The notes under the pieces: model-generated
The model's input: the letters and a program-made list of their open reading frames with translations, nothing else
Database searches by the model: none
Told to the model about the DNA's origin: nothing
Origin: Amia ocellicauda
Taxonomy: Eukaryota; Chordata; Actinopteri; Amiiformes; Amiidae
Direction of reading: 5' to 3'
DNA: 64,000 nt
NCBI RefSeq assembly: GCF_036373705.1
Contig: NC_089851.1
Span: forward strand, 620,001-684,000
In this document: positions 22,572 to 35,586 of the stretch, piece after piece
Layout of the letters: each line of letters opens with the position of its first letter
How positions within the stretch are numbered: position 1 is the stretch's first letter
Program-made: the position numbers and the translations under genes

Positions 22572-22805
22572 GAACTGTCCACAGTATCCAGATGAGCTCT
22601 AACTAGTGCATTGTACAGTCTGAACATCACTGCCCTTGTGCTCAATTCTACACTTTTGACAATATACCCTAGCATTGTGTTTGCCTTTTTTATTGCTTCC
22701 CACATTGTTTGGATGGAGAAAGTGAGGAGTCCACATAGACTCCTAGGTCTTTCTCATGCATTACTTCATCTAGTTCTATTCCTCCCATAGTGTAATTATA
22801 GTGTG
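22572..22805 (-). mobile_element. CR1 fragment, inverted duplicate of 21818-22050
   Basis: About 233 bases that are nearly identical in reverse complement to 21818-22050 of the adjacent CR1. Shared phrases include gagtccacatagactcctag and ctagttctattcctcccata. The spacer is about 520 bases. It is either a separate insertion or a local inverted duplication. Confidence 0.85.
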
Positions 22806-24785
22806 CCCATCTTGCTTCTCTGGCTTCTTTCGACGGAGCAGTTAGAGCAAGAAACAGATTAGTGGTTTTGAACCTCTGCAGTGTTTGTTCATGCGAAAGC
22901 CTATACTGACCGGAAGGGCAAAACCAGATTATTAATCCATTTGGACCTTCACACTCCTACACATCTGAAACCGAGCGATTCTGCCACACATCACACACAG
23001 GACTGCTGTTTTGTGTCTTTTTTATTATCAAAAATACAGTTCTGGTTTAAAAGGCACACAGCTTTCAAGTTTTTCAGCAGCACAGGTTTATGGACATCTT
23101 AAAAAAAAATGAAGAATTTATAAAACAAATTGCACATTCTGGCCCAAATCCTTGAAGATCCCCGAGATCTCAGACCTTCTCCAAGAGGTGAAAAATAAAT
23201 TTTAAATACAGGAGAGATTTAAGACAAAACAAACATTTGGTGGCAGTGGGTCACCCCATCTCTCCCCCGACTGGGGAGAAGGGGTCAGCCTCCCTGGTCA
23301 CTGCAGTGTCACAGTACAATCACTCGATAATATCCCACTGACCGGCCCCCCACCCCCACACCCCCACACCTGCCAATCACACTCCCACTCCAGCTCTCTC
23401 TCCCTCCCCGACTCAACCACCTTCTCCCCTCCCTGTCACTCACATCACACCAGGAAGTATAAAACAATTAGAGATTGAAATAAAAGGATATATATCTAGG
23501 ACTAAACATAACAAGTACATTTTTCCTGGATAGCTCTGGATGCAGATGGCCAGGATATTACAGCTCTGGAGGATTTCTTTCAACCCATTCTGGGTCAGAG
23601 CCACCAGTACCCTCACACAGCACTAGCCTGCCCCCCTGTGGTCACTGATTTATATTTAGACAGTCTAACTGGACTGGGGTGTCCTGAAGACAACCTGAAC
23701 AAACCTGTAGAACGGGATCTGAAACCATGAACACCACCAGGCCATTGACTTAACGAGTGCCACAGGGACATCGACAGGCGCCAGGAAGCCGACCCCGGGG
23801 ATTGGGTCTGTGCGGCGAAAGGGACCAGAACACGTTTACCTCACTCGTTGGAAGATGGGGGGGTAGGTCCCACAGCGAGGCCGTGGCTGGCTGACCAGGC
23901 TCACTGCTGGGGCCATGGAGGGGGACAGCAGTTGGGGTCACCAAGACTGCAGCCCAGTGCTGGACAACAGAGAGAGCAGGTAGAGAATATGGGGCCCAGG
24001 AGTCGAGTAGTCAGCCAGGGACACACACACACCTGGCTGCACTCTCTGTACGGACACTGACGCACAACCAGCTACCACCTGTGCTGATGCACTGCAGGTA
24101 CACACTGTTATTCAGACTGCTGATTAATCACAGCAGACTAGGGGCTGCACTGGCACAGACACCCAACCTGCCCCCCACCCATCACTCCCTCCTGTAAACT
24201 CCCCGTCTCCATCACCCCGTTCTCCCAGTGCAGAGACTCGAGGCCACTGCAGAGACCCCAGGGTGGTCCCAGGCCCCGAGGCCACCAACACATCCACTCA
24301 AATGCTCCCACACCCATTCACACGTCACTCACACTCCTACAACCTCCCACTTGATCCCAGTCACAGCCCAGCCGAGACAATGCAACACAAGCAGCAACTC
24401 GAGCTCTGCCCATCAGACTTGCACAAGTTGTATATACTCCCTCCCCCCCCCATAGAAAGTCTCTAAAACAGGCTTAAAATGTTCTCTATAAAACAGTAAA
24501 GCCCAGAGCGGGCCGGGACCAGCAAGGACGTCCTGGGGATGCAAATTCATTTCATCCAGGAGTCTGCCAGTCCCACACAACACACACAGACTGGAATAGA
24601 AACAAAGCAACAACAAATAATGCAGATCAAGAGCAATAATAAAATAGTGCAGATGACTGTTTGGTCCGAGTCAGTGCAACAGTCTTTGGCTCGTCGATTG
24701 TGTCCCCCAGTGGAGACGCCCTGATCAGGTCAGACAGACAGGATATTTACACACAGACGGGGGCTGGGGGCCCGGGAATGGGGGC
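22806..24785. other. FOXH1 3' flank / probable 3' UTR
   Basis: No reading frame with recognisable content. On the minus strand an AATAAA (TTTATT on plus near 23018) would give FOXH1 a 3' UTR of about 1.75 kb; whether it is used is unknown. 23.2-24.5 kb is C-rich on plus and without repeats that I recognise. Confidence 0.35.
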
Positions 24786-27700
24786 TTAGTAGGGCGAGTA
24801 GTGGGCGAGGTGGGGCAGCTGTGCATGGGCGGGGGGCTGCTCGGGGTGGCCCATGGCGTCGAACACGCTCTTGTTGGGGGGCACAGACTGCAGTAGGGAG
24901 TCCAGGTCCACGAGGAGTGGCGACGGCTGCAGGGACACCCCCCCCCGGGGCAGCAGGGGCCAGTAGGCAGGGCTGAAGAAGGCCGGGGGGCCAGAGTGGG
25001 GCGGGGGGGGCCCGGCGGGGGGACCACGGAAGCTATAGAAGGGCAGCCCCCCCAGCGGCAGGAAGGAGCCCCCCCCGCTGAAACACATGCTGGGAGGGGC
25101 CACGGCATTGGGGGGGGCGAACTTGGTGTAGGAGGTGGGCAGCTCCCAGGGCGCGGGGGGGGGCCTGCGTGACTTGTGGAGGGGCCTGCCATCCTCATAC
25201 CCCCCCCCACCCCCCTCCTCAGAGTCCGAGCTGGCCTCCCCCCCCTCCAGTTGGCGCTTCCCAGGACGGGCCCCCCGGCAGTCGTCCTCTGAGGACGAGG
25301 AGGAGGGTGGGCTGGTGGAGCTGGCTGAGGTGCTGTGGGCGGAGGAGGAGTAACGCGGCCGGGGGGGGGGCGGCGCCGCGGGGGGGGCCCTCCCAGTCGC
25401 CACGGCACACGGCTCCCAGCCCCCTCCAGGCGGCCCAGGCTCCCCCGCGGCACTGGCGGGGTGCAGGCTGTGCAGCAGGGCGTCAATGGCAAAGGGTGAG
25501 TCCAACCGGGGCCGGTACAGCTCCCCGGGGGGAGGCGGTGGAGGGGGTACCACAGCGGGGGGGGGCACGGGGCCAGCAGGGGGGGCGCCCTGCAGGATAT
25601 AGGGCGCCAGGTCATGGGCAAACAGCGCCTCCTCCTGGCGGGACACGGCCGTGTTCTGGCGCTTCAGCAGGTCCAGCGGCACGCGGCCCACGTCCACCGC
25701 CCAAAAGTTGCCCTTGCCCTGCGGCTTCCCCGGGTCCTTGAGCACCTGCAGGGGGAGAGAGGGAGAGGCGGTGAGTGGCTGCCACACACCGGGGTCCACC
25801 GAAGGACACCCCTCCTCCTGAGACAGACACAGAGACCACGACAAGGCGCAGGACCCCCCTCACCTTGACGAAGCAGTCATAGGACGAGAGGTTGTGGCGC
25901 ACAGAGTCCCGCCAGCCCTTATAGTTGCCCTTGAAGAACGGGAACAGCGTGCTGATCTCCTTCAGGATCTGAGATGAACAGGGGGGGTAAATGATGTAAA
26001 TTAGAACGAGGTTGGCAAAGCTTTTACAGAACAGGAACACATTCAAACACAAAGCAGCTGTCAGACACACAGTTTGCAGTGGAATCTGGCGGAGGGACCG
26101 GGCGACTCAGCTCTGTACGGGTTTGTCAATGTTCTCTATAAATGCATTGCAAGGTATCAACCACATCAAACCAGAGGAGCTTTTCCAGATCAGCAGGGAC
26201 ACACGCACCCGGGGACACAAATGGAAATTGGGCTTCAAGGCATTCGAGACAGAAAACAGGAGACACTTCTTCACACAGAGAGGCGTCACAATCTGAACAA
26301 ACTCACCAGCGATGTGGCTGAAGAGACAATTTGGGAACATTCAAAAACAGACTGGATAGGATCCTTGATCACTTAGTTATTAATGGACACCAAACGAGCA
26401 TGATGTGGTGGATGGGCTCCTCTCATTTGTAAACTTGTAATGCCTGTGCATTATCCAAGGGCTCCCCCACTGGTGATTTCAATCCAGGATCAGAGCGCAT
26501 CTTTAGGACTATCTCAGGACACAGATTTATTTGTTCTCTCCCATTTCACTTTAAAGTTGTATGGCTATTGATTTTAAATGTAAATGCACATTGTAATATG
26601 GTGTCATTGTTGTACTGCATCTGAAAGGCACTATAAATAAAGGGCATTATCAGGACCTTTCATTTTTTGGGGGGAGGAGGTGTATATGTGTGTGTGTGTG
26701 TGGGGGGGGGCCTTCACCAAAACCTCAACTGAACTGATAATTTGCGTAATTTGACTTCTTCAAATTGTTCATCTGACAAACAGGATGAGAACTCAAGTGC
26801 CGAATATCATCTCGTACATCCCCTCCCCCCCCGTTTAAAATCATGTCAATCCCCCGCTGAGCTGCAGCGCCAGCAGCAGGACAGTTGGAGAGACACGGCT
26901 TTAGTCCCTGGACTCAGAATCACCCCCCCCCTCTCCGGACAGTCCTCTCAACCTGCTTCTCGGAGCTCAGTCGCCGCCGGAACCAAACTGACGACGTTCA
27001 TTAGTTTACAAGCCAAACAATCACTAAAGTTTGAACAACGGAACGCTTGCGTTAAACTTTTTGGCAGATGTTTGAGCACATTAAAATCACATTTCGGATT
27101 GATCCTTAAACTGATCCCTGAGGACAGAGCGGCACAGGAGAATGGTTTTTTTTTTAGATTCCTGTTGCAAAAGCACTGGTTTAAACTGACTGCAACAGAG
27201 CGATCACACTCCCACAGCTTGGGCAACCTGTTGGCACCATGGTGCCCTTTATTTCCCTTCCTTTCATCTCCAGATGTGTTCATATGAGGGAGCCCAACTT
27301 AATCAAATGCAGCCGATATACCGAGAAAGTAAGTAATAATTGCCAAAGCACAAGAGTGTCATAGCGTCATAGTTCGAGTTAATTGTGTTCATTTTGTAGA
27401 TCCGACAGAAACAAAGCCCAGTCCAACAGCACCCACTGGGCGGGCGGCGAGATGGCTCGCAGGAATAAAGTGAACGTTGTGGCCGGCCTGCGACACCTTC
27501 CACCGGCGGCTGGACCCAGACGCACCGGGCTGCAGGAGCCTCGCCGGGGTTAAGGACTATGCGCCCGGAGCCGCTCTCCATGCGCGACAGTGCCGAGACT
27601 GAACCGGCTCAGCAAGCGCAACAGCTATAGTAATACACAATAGCCGACACCATGGGCTCCCCAATCCCTCCACACCGCGATTCCCCTGGCACTGTCCCCG

Positions 27701-28213
27701 GGAGAAGTGTCGCCTTACCTGTGAGAGGGTGAGCTTCTTCTCCGGAGAGTTCTGGATGACCATGGCGATCATGGCGAGGTAGGAGTAGGGCGGCTTGGGG
27801 TAACGCTGGTAGTTCTTCTTCTTTCCGCCCTTGGGGTCTGCCTCCCCGTCCCAGTTCTGCTCCTGTCCACCGGCCCCTTCTTTCCAGGCAGCGAGATGGG
27901 GCACCGGGAAGGGCAGGGCACTGATGCCACTGGGCTCCAGGGGTCCCGACTTGTCCATGGGCGCCCTGGCCGGGGTGAGGGCCGCCGCCGCCTCGGTCGT
28001 CTTCTCTCCCCGGGGCTCGACCGGCCTGGGGCTGGAGAAGAAGCTCCACTGTGGAGCTGGGGACAACAAGGACACGCTGGCCAGCAGGTATTCCGGGCTG
28101 CGCTGCGGGTCGGTCACCGGGACCCAGTCAAGGTGAAGGTCAGAGCGCGGAGAGTGCAGGTAGGCGAGGGCGGGCGGCCCCTGCAGACTGCTGCCCTCCC
28201 AGTGCTTTGTCAT
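24786..28213 (-). CDS. FOXH1: FOXH1 (FAST-1), Smad-interacting forkhead factor
   Basis: Three coding exons on minus: 28213-27719, 25968-25864 and 25745-24786, all phase 0 with GT-AG ends, giving about 519 residues. The forkhead domain (about 138-232) crosses both introns: [20 protein letters not shown], then [20 protein letters not shown] with the recognition helix, then [21 protein letters not shown] serine/acidic and proline-rich middle follows. The Smad interaction motif near residue 489 reads [11 protein letters not shown]; upstream, [10 protein letters not shown] may be the Fast/FoxH1 motif. FOXH1 recruits Smad2/3-Smad4 to activin/Nodal response elements during mesendoderm and left-right patterning. 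The length fits amphibian FAST-1 better than the shorter human protein (365). The start is the first ATG of the frame, so the N-terminus is less certain than the rest. A CR1 piece lies in intron 1. Confidence 0.95.
26135..26440 (+). mobile_element. CR1 3'-end fragment in FOXH1 intron 1
   Basis: Matches the last coding block and 3' UTR of the CR1 at 22.2-22.5 kb: agcttttccagatcagcagg, then the reading [18 protein letters not shown], then gatccttgatcacttag. The 5' end is truncated. It is antisense to FOXH1. Confidence 0.85.
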
Positions 28214-31200
28214 GCTGATGCCCTGTGGCAGAGAGGGGTCCCCCGGCCCCCAGGGGCTGGGACAGGCAGGGGAGGAGGAGGAGGAGGTTGGTCCTTAACT
28301 CCGGCAGACTGCTGGCTCCGGCGGACTCTATTTGAAGAGCAAACAATTAACAATATCATGTCGGCCCTGCTGAGTAATCAGGCACAGAATGCAGGGCTAT
28401 CTATCGAGGGATGAGTGATCACGACGGGGGGTGGGGACGTGTGCGTGTTAAACCCACTGTCCACCCCCACCCGACACAGAGCCCAGCTCCCCCAACACCA
28501 GCACGGCGCTGTCACGCAGGGAGATAGAAAGCCCCCCCCCCCCCACACACACACACACATTCCCATACACACCCCACGCATTGTTTGTCCTGCTAAGAAT
28601 AACAGCGAAGAGATAAGAGGGGTGACGGGACAGGTTTAACACAGCCAGGGTACCGCAGCGGAGAGGCAGAGGGGGGTGGAAGAGAAAGTGAAAACAGTGA
28701 AATCATGAAAAAGCAGGAGAAACATGACATTAGAGAGAAAGTAAGGTAAATTGAGGGTGGGGGGTTAAAAACTATAGAAGCGAAGAGGATGTCCACAGAT
28801 ATGGAGGGGTGAACTTCTGGAGCGGGTGTGGCAAGTCGCCTGAGAAATACATTCAGCCCTAATTAACTAGAGAGTAAAATAGATGCACGGAGAGAGAGAG
28901 ACTGCTTAAATTAACATGTGTAGACAGTTTAAATGGCTATTGGCAAATCGCTGTAGGTTATTTAACCCAGAGCAGCATTTCAGTTACGATCCAGAAAAGC
29001 TTCATTGGCACCACAGTTACAGGGGCGCAAAGCAGCAGATGTACAGTAAGTGTATCTAGGAGCGTATTCATTAGTTATTATCCATCGTGTATGCACGCAG
29101 AGGTCAGGCGCTCAATATCCGCGACATATGGGTCACATGGGGTGGCAAGAGTTCAGTAACGAGTGGGACCCAGTAATTCCTGTCGGCGATTGACAGACTT
29201 GTAAAGATCAAATAAAGGAAAGTGTCGTTTGTGATAAATGCGTCGTTTTATTTTTTAGGCTTCAAGACATCTGTTCCGACTGCGTTGGTTTCAGCAGCCT
29301 GCCCCCGGCCGGTCACTCTTTGTGGAAGCCGCGTCCTTACTCCCATGTGCTTGTGTGTGCGTAAACCTGACTTCTACCAAGCCCCCTCCCTGTACAGACC
29401 TGTCACCCAACGTTATCACATCTGTACTGCATTCATTAGGATGCATGACTGTTGTATTGACTGTACTTCTGCTTTAAAACGCTTCGTGCAAACTGTAAAT
29501 CCGCCTGGATAATTTATTTAAAAAGAATCACTTTAATTCACTTGTCTTGTCCAGTCAGCTGTGAGATTGTAACGGGGACGGGCGGATGATACAGCTTTCA
29601 GACACACACGGAATCGCCCTGATCACTAAAAGGGTTTGTTTTCCTGTGAATGCCCGTCCGTGCCCGGGTCTGCGGGGCACCGTGGTGCTGCGGCTCTCCT
29701 CACTGCAGAGAAAGCACCGCACCGCCTTTGCCATGTGTACCCGAGACAGTCGCGGTGTTGGAGTGCTAATCCCTCAGGAGATTACACACACACTCGTTAT
29801 GGGGACACTTATGTAAAAAACCTGAAGCTGTACACAGATGTTGTAATATAATAGCTACATTGCGAGAGAGGCAGCGTGGCGCCTCTCCAGCACCAGCCTT
29901 ACTGTCCAGAGCCCAATGAGCCTTGCCCACCCCGGGTTTCACGCCCTCTGATCGCTGGAGTCGGGGGTTGGGCAGTTAATACTATAATCCCCCGGTGTAG
30001 AAGTGTCGCACACTGGGCGGCCCCTCTGCGCACTGAGTATAGCGCCTTTGTGCGGGTTAATGTGGTGTTAATGCTCCGGCGATCAGCTCAGCACGACGGC
30101 GATAGCGGTGCATTATACGCGTCCCTGTGAACGACGGCCAGGGACAGACAATGATGCTGGACGTGTCTCCCCCATAGCCCGACCGAAATAGCCTGCGGCA
30201 CTGAAACCAACTGCTGGCTTCATTGTTGTTGCGGGAGCTGCGGGAGCTGCGGGAGAGCAGAGCCGGGCTCAGGACCGCATGCCCGGGGATGCTATTGCAA
30301 AGGATCATCTTTATTGTGTATTGATCGCTCGTTTTGTAAATGCTACAGGTATCAAGGCCTCGTCACCTCAATAATGAGGTCCTTGACGTTTATTTAACAC
30401 TGTCCGTTGATACACAAACACACATGGCGACTGATGCTGCCTATAGCTAGTTGTACGACAGCAGCTCATGAAACTTATGTACTGTGCAAATCCGATGAAA
30501 TTAATACTAGACACATCCACGACCAAGCGTCGCAGCAGCATTTGCCCGGTGAGAGAGAGAGGACGCGGGCGAATTCAATCCAGTTTGGGAATCTGTAGTA
30601 AACCATTAGAATATGGATTCGAGTAGCGGTTACAATATCCTTACACACCAATACTCCACAGTCGCCTATATCACGTTTATCAACTCTTTGAAATCCCACC
30701 CTGAACGATAGCATAATTGACCTGTAATGTATTAATTAGAAGTATTGATTACACAATGGCAGTGGAACCCATGGTCTAATCACCACTGCGCTGTTGAATA
30801 GCCTCTTTCCACACTGCACAGCAATGATCTGCAGGCCGTCTGACACAGAGGATGTGTTGTAGTTATCCATTATCCTGGGTTTAGTGTTGGGTTGATTCGA
30901 GGATGTTTGAAGACCTCGACACACACCCAGCGGCCTGCCATAGCCAATGTGATTACTTCAATTTACAATACGATCAATTAATTAGACATTAAGCCACCAG
31001 AAAACAGCTCGATACAGTCGGTCAGTATTCCGATCACTTGGAACAAAATACTTCACGTTAATCAGGAACCTCGCCTGCTGGTGTCGTTTCTCCATTTATA
31101 CAATATTTAAATGCATTATAGTCACATGGATTCAATTGGAATTCGCGCTCTGCAAAGCTGGGATGCCACCCTCGGCTCGGCTCACGGACAAACGTGTTAT

Positions 31201-31732
31201 TGAGATTTTCATTTTTGAAATATCACCTTTATTGACTCGAGTGGATTTGGACGTGCAACTATAATCCAAACATTGGCGTTATCCCTGCGCTGTCAGTGCT
31301 ACCCTTGTGTAGAGGAATGCTCTGTAGGAAACGCATTGTTCGAGCCGCGCAAACTCAGAAGCGCAGATTCGCAGGTACGCTGTGCTGTGCGGACCTCGGC
31401 ATCCGCACCCACTCACTCACCGTGCGGTTCAGCCCGAGTTAGAGTCCCTGTCTCCGGTGCGAGGTGAGCAGCTGAGGGGGAGGTCAACTCTCTCTGTCTG
31501 TCAGTGTCCGTCACGGAGTGCAGTCTAGGGCGGGGCAGGTGACCCTCTCACCTGAGATGGGCTTCTAATCACCTGACCGTGACCCCGGCCACCTGTTCCC
31601 CATTGGGGCAGGGCTGCCGTGACGTGGGGCGTGTCATGGGGGTGTGTGTGCCCCACTGTGATGTACAGTACAACACAACACAACACAAGACAATGCACTA
31701 CAAACTTGTGTGCTGGAAGAAAGATTTGGAGT
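28214..31732. other. FOXH1 upstream region, no gene recognised
   Basis: Single-copy-looking DNA with no coding exon or repeat family that I recognise. It should contain the FOXH1 promoter, but no TATA box or tandem Smad/FoxH1 sites could be assigned with confidence. A short purine/CA run is at 28530-28560. Confidence 0.35.
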
Positions 31733-32165
31733 CGGCAGTTCTAATCAGATTTTATTACGTCCACGGGAAAAAAACAGCAGAGCACAGCAACAGAAAATAT
31801 TAAACAAGTATAATGCTGTTTTTCCAAACTTTTAAAGGAAGTACAAAGCTTATATATCCATTCTGGGACATATCCCTCAAGGGTTTGACATTTTACAAAC
31901 AGTGTCTGATTGGTCATCGAAATAACTGGTAGAGAAATATGCTGAACCCCAGAATATCTTTCCAGGGTTGGAGGAAAACAGAAATCATTTTGTGCATCTG
32001 TGCTTTGTGTGCTGTGACCCTGAAGTTTTCTCACAGTAACTATTAATTTGCCTGCATTCTTTCCAATTAATTATGAGAACCTGTTATTTTCTATCTTCTC
32101 AGTTACTGCTGTAAGTTTATCAGCAGCTTACATTCTACTTGTTTCTTATTAAAGTTTATTTGTTT
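31733..32165 (+). repeat. Interspersed repeat, copy 1 of a rearranged pair
   Basis: 31733-31930 matches 59165-59360 in the same orientation (agttctaatcaga, ggaagtacaaagcttatat, cagtgtctgattggtcat). 32036-32165 matches 59500-59625 but inverted (cttattaaagtttatttg against caaataaactttaataag). No coding sequence. The class is unknown; an LTR or non-autonomous element is possible. Confidence 0.65.
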
Positions 32166-32328
32166 CAAAATTTGTTTCATTGATGAGATGAGTGGGCTTA
32201 TTTTAGAATGCCAATGAAATTACTGATTCTTTCTTCGTGCAGACAGATATCCGCTACTCTCCCGTGACCGCATTTGAACGATAGAATAAGCACTAATTGA
32301 AAGTGTACAACCCACTGTAGGCAAACTA

Positions 32329-32511
32329 AGGGCCAGATTAAATCAAAACTTTCACCCACCCGCTAATAGAAAACTACAAACCTGTACATCATAGCGGTTA
32401 TATTTATGATTAGAAGAAAGTGCCATCTTACTAAAAATGAAACCACAACTGAGTACAGTTCTGTAGTTTTCTATTACCAGGTGGGTCAAAGTTTTGATTT
32501 AATCCGGCCCT
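32329..32511. mobile_element. MITE of about 183 bases with about 50-base inverted ends
   Basis: The left end, agggccagattaaatcaaaa, and right end, ttttgatttaatccggccct, are inverted copies that continue inward through ctttcacccac and agaaaactaca. The flanks are taa on the left and tag on the right. A 3-base target duplication would suggest a Harbinger-type origin, but the match is imperfect. Confidence 0.75.
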
Positions 32512-33055
32512 AGGTCTCCTCAAAACCTGCTCATCCGATTGCATGTGAAGCAATGCAGATGTTTACGGAAACAAAATGACAATAGCCAATGAAGAAGCAA
32601 TGTTCACATGAACAGATACTGTTTTATTGTTTCAAGTATTTTACATTACAAACTTAAAAACAATACATTTTTTAATTATTTTGATTTTTTTAAATTCAAT
32701 TCTAAAATCATTATTAAAACAAAGTGATTATAAACTAATAATACAAAGTGAATCCTAACAAAATGCATTATAGCAATCAAAACAATTAAATGTGCTAAGA
32801 TGGCAAACTGTCAAAAGAACAACAATTAAACAAAACAGTCTAATACATTCAAATTAACTGGAAATTGATCCAATAAAACAAAACATCAAAGGACCAAAAA
32901 CAAAAGAGTGTGATGCATTTCAAAAGAAATAAGAACGGTCAATGCATTTGACAAAAGAACAAAACAAAATCACTGATTTTAAACAATTAACTTCATTAAA
33001 TGCAATTAAAATTATTTTTAAATACATTCATTTATCAATAAAGGATTAAAAGCAC
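32512..33055. other. AT-rich stretch, no gene
   Basis: Very A/T-rich with repeated aaaacaa and caattaaa words. No ORF or named repeat is recognised. Confidence 0.4.
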
Positions 33056-33059
33056 TTGG

Positions 33060-35390
33060 ACTTGGGCTCCAGCAGGGGGAGTATCTGTCCTCAGAGGTGG
33101 GGTCCCATCATGGGATCCTGAGCTCCCCCAGATCTTGGATTTTCCAGTTCCTGAAAGGCTTCCTCCTTGCCCCTCTGGTGGATCTCCAGATTGACATGGT
33201 CTCTCACTAGCACCATGCCCCTCCGTGTGATGACTTTCAGGTCCAGCTCCTGCTTATTGAACAGACAGATGTTCCATCCCTCTCACAGGGCCTGTTACAC
33301 CGCGCAGACGACACACCACCAGCACCTCAGAGATGTAGATGTCAAGCCTCCGGCCGGTCCATAAAGGATCTGCTGGGCAGTCGTCTGCACAGGTATGGCA
33401 AACCTGTGGAGGAACAGACAGAACAAGAGCCAGACCCTGCAAGCGGAGGGGCAGTCCTTAAAAATATGAGCCTATGTCTCCCTTCCCAGGCAGCCCTTGT
33501 AGGGGCAGGTGTCAAACAGGGCCAGACCCCTTCTGTACATGAACATTCGGGTGGGGAGACACCAACTCACGGCCATCCAGGAGACATCTTTCTGCGTATT
33601 TGTGAGGCAAACATGCGTAGCGTTAGCCCAGATATTCCGGCAGGTTTCGGGAGGGGAATCTTCTATTCTGCTGGTCTCCTGGGTAGATCTTATTATTATT
33701 ATTATTATTTTTATTTCTTGGCAGACGCCCTTATCCAGGCCGACTTACAACATAAGTGCAAAAATACAGAGAAGTACAAGGCATCAATCATTACAAATTC
33801 AACAATTCAAACATAGCAATTCAAAATAATACATTTTACAAATTCCAATTCCAATTTACACAAGTACAGTAAGAGACTTCCTACATCCTGGACGGTGAAA
33901 GCTAAGTGCTGTCAAGATGTAGGGTCACAGACTAGGGCTACGGGGAAGGGAGCAAGGAGGGAAACAATCAAGAACGTGAGGAGCATAATAAGCTGAAGTG
34001 CTATCTAGCAGGGATAGAGGACTAATATTACAAGTGCTGTCGGAAGAGATGCGTCTTGAGTAAGCGCCGGAATGAGGTCAAGGACTCTGCTGTTTTGACT
34101 TCGGCGGGCAGGTCGTTCCACCATTTAGGGGCCAGAGATGAGGAGGAGCGGCTCTGGAGGAAGGAGAGTGGAGAGGAGGCAGAGTTAGTCTTCTGGCACT
34201 GGAGGAGCGCAGTGGTCTGGAGGGGATGTATGGAGAGACGAGGGACTGAAGGTAGCTTGGTGCAGTGTGGTCGAGACAGCGGTAGGTGAGGGTCAGTGTC
34301 TTGAACTGAATGCGTGCTGCTATCGGGAGCCAGTGGAGGGAGCGGAGCAGTGGAGTAGCGTGTGTGAATCGGGGCAGAGAGAATACCAGACGAGCCGCAG
34401 AGTTCTGGATGAGCTGGAGCGGCGGGTAGTAGATGCAGGCAGGCCGGCCAGGAGGGAGTTGCAGTAGTCCAGGCGGGAGAGGACCAGAGACTGGACGAGT
34501 AGCTGAGTTGAGTAGTCGGTGAGGAAGGGACGGATCCGGCGTATGTTGCTCAGGAAAAATCTGCAGGTGCGCGTCAGCGTGGCGATGTGCTGGGTGTAGG
34601 AGAGCGCAGGATCGAGGGTGACTCCTAGATTTTTAGCAGAAGTAGAAGGAGAGAGTGTGGTGGATTCCAAGGGGATCGAGATGGGGAGGTCAGCAGAAGG
34701 TGAGGAAGAGTGGGGGGAAAAGAGGAGATCTGATTTGGAGAGGTTGAGCTTGAGGTGGTGCGGTGCGAGTGCATCCAGGCGGAAATGGCAGACAAGCAGG
34801 AAGAGATGCGAGAGGGGATGGGAGGGTCAGAAGAGGGAAAAGACAGGAAGATCTGGGCATCATCAGCGTAGAAGTGGTAGGAGAAACCATGGGTAGCGAT
34901 GAGGGGGCCCAGGGAGCGAGTGTAGAGACAGAACAGGAGCGGGCCCAGGATGGAGCCTTGGGGAACGCCTGTGAGGAGAGGTTGGGGGGTGGATGAGGAG
35001 CCTCGCCATGTCACTTGGTAGGACTGGTCACTGAGGTAGGAGGAGAACCAGGTGAGAGCAGTCCCAGAGATCCCAAGGTAAACGAGGCAGGAGAGGAGGA
35101 TGGAGTGATCGACTTATCTGAATACAGATGGTCTTGTGGTCCCAGGAGACCAGCTTTGTGGAGGCCTACTTCAGGTGCGACGTCTCGGAGTGCCCTGTAG
35201 AACAGTGGGGGATCCCACGAGTGTGGCCTGGTGTTGTCCATGGCGCAGAGGCCGAGTGGTCTCAGGCGGCTGGCAAAGTAAAAGCGGTTCATGAAACTCA
35301 CTTTCTTGCCAGCAGCCTGGATGTTCTTAACCACATATGCCAGCCCCTGCGCCTTAATGAGCAGCACAACGTCAGTGATGTTCACATATT
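33060..35390 (-). mobile_element. TX1/L1-like LINE ORF2 remnant split by an L2 insertion
   Basis: On minus, 35390-35111 reads AAGKKVSFMNRFYFASRLRP and LFYRALRDVAPEVGLHKAGL. After the nested L2 (35108-33689), the frame resumes with THVCLTNTQKDVSWMA and TRMFMYRRGLALFDTCPYKG. These resemble the C-terminal region of fish TX1-like L1 ORF2 proteins. Stops and shifts are present. Family placement is from recall and is approximate. Confidence 0.6.
33689..35108 (-). mobile_element. L2-clade LINE, copy D, nested in TX1-like element
   Basis: The 3' tail borders a TTA repeat at 33689. On minus the coding part reads [38 protein letters not shown] and [20 protein letters not shown]. It is better preserved than copies A-C in places, for example an intact CGA where copy C has TGA. 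It is still broken by a frameshift around 34650-34780. Confidence 0.88.
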
Positions 35391-35586
35391 ATAGAATATT
35401 TGTTTTGGCTAATGCTAATGTTCAGACTGTCACGATGATGAACTTGCTGGGCTTTTTTAACTGTCCCTTTCTGTTCGGTGCCAGGGGTGTCTGCCTTCGG
35501 CCAATGGCCACAACCATAAAGTACAAAAATACAAAATGCTGTTATCAACTACATTATCAAGCAAACAGGACAGTTGTCATTAATTG

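Noticed and set aside
24725-25621. A second proline-rich minus-strand frame over FOXH1 exon 3
   Set aside because: Out-of-frame shadow of the GC-rich FOXH1 coding exon.
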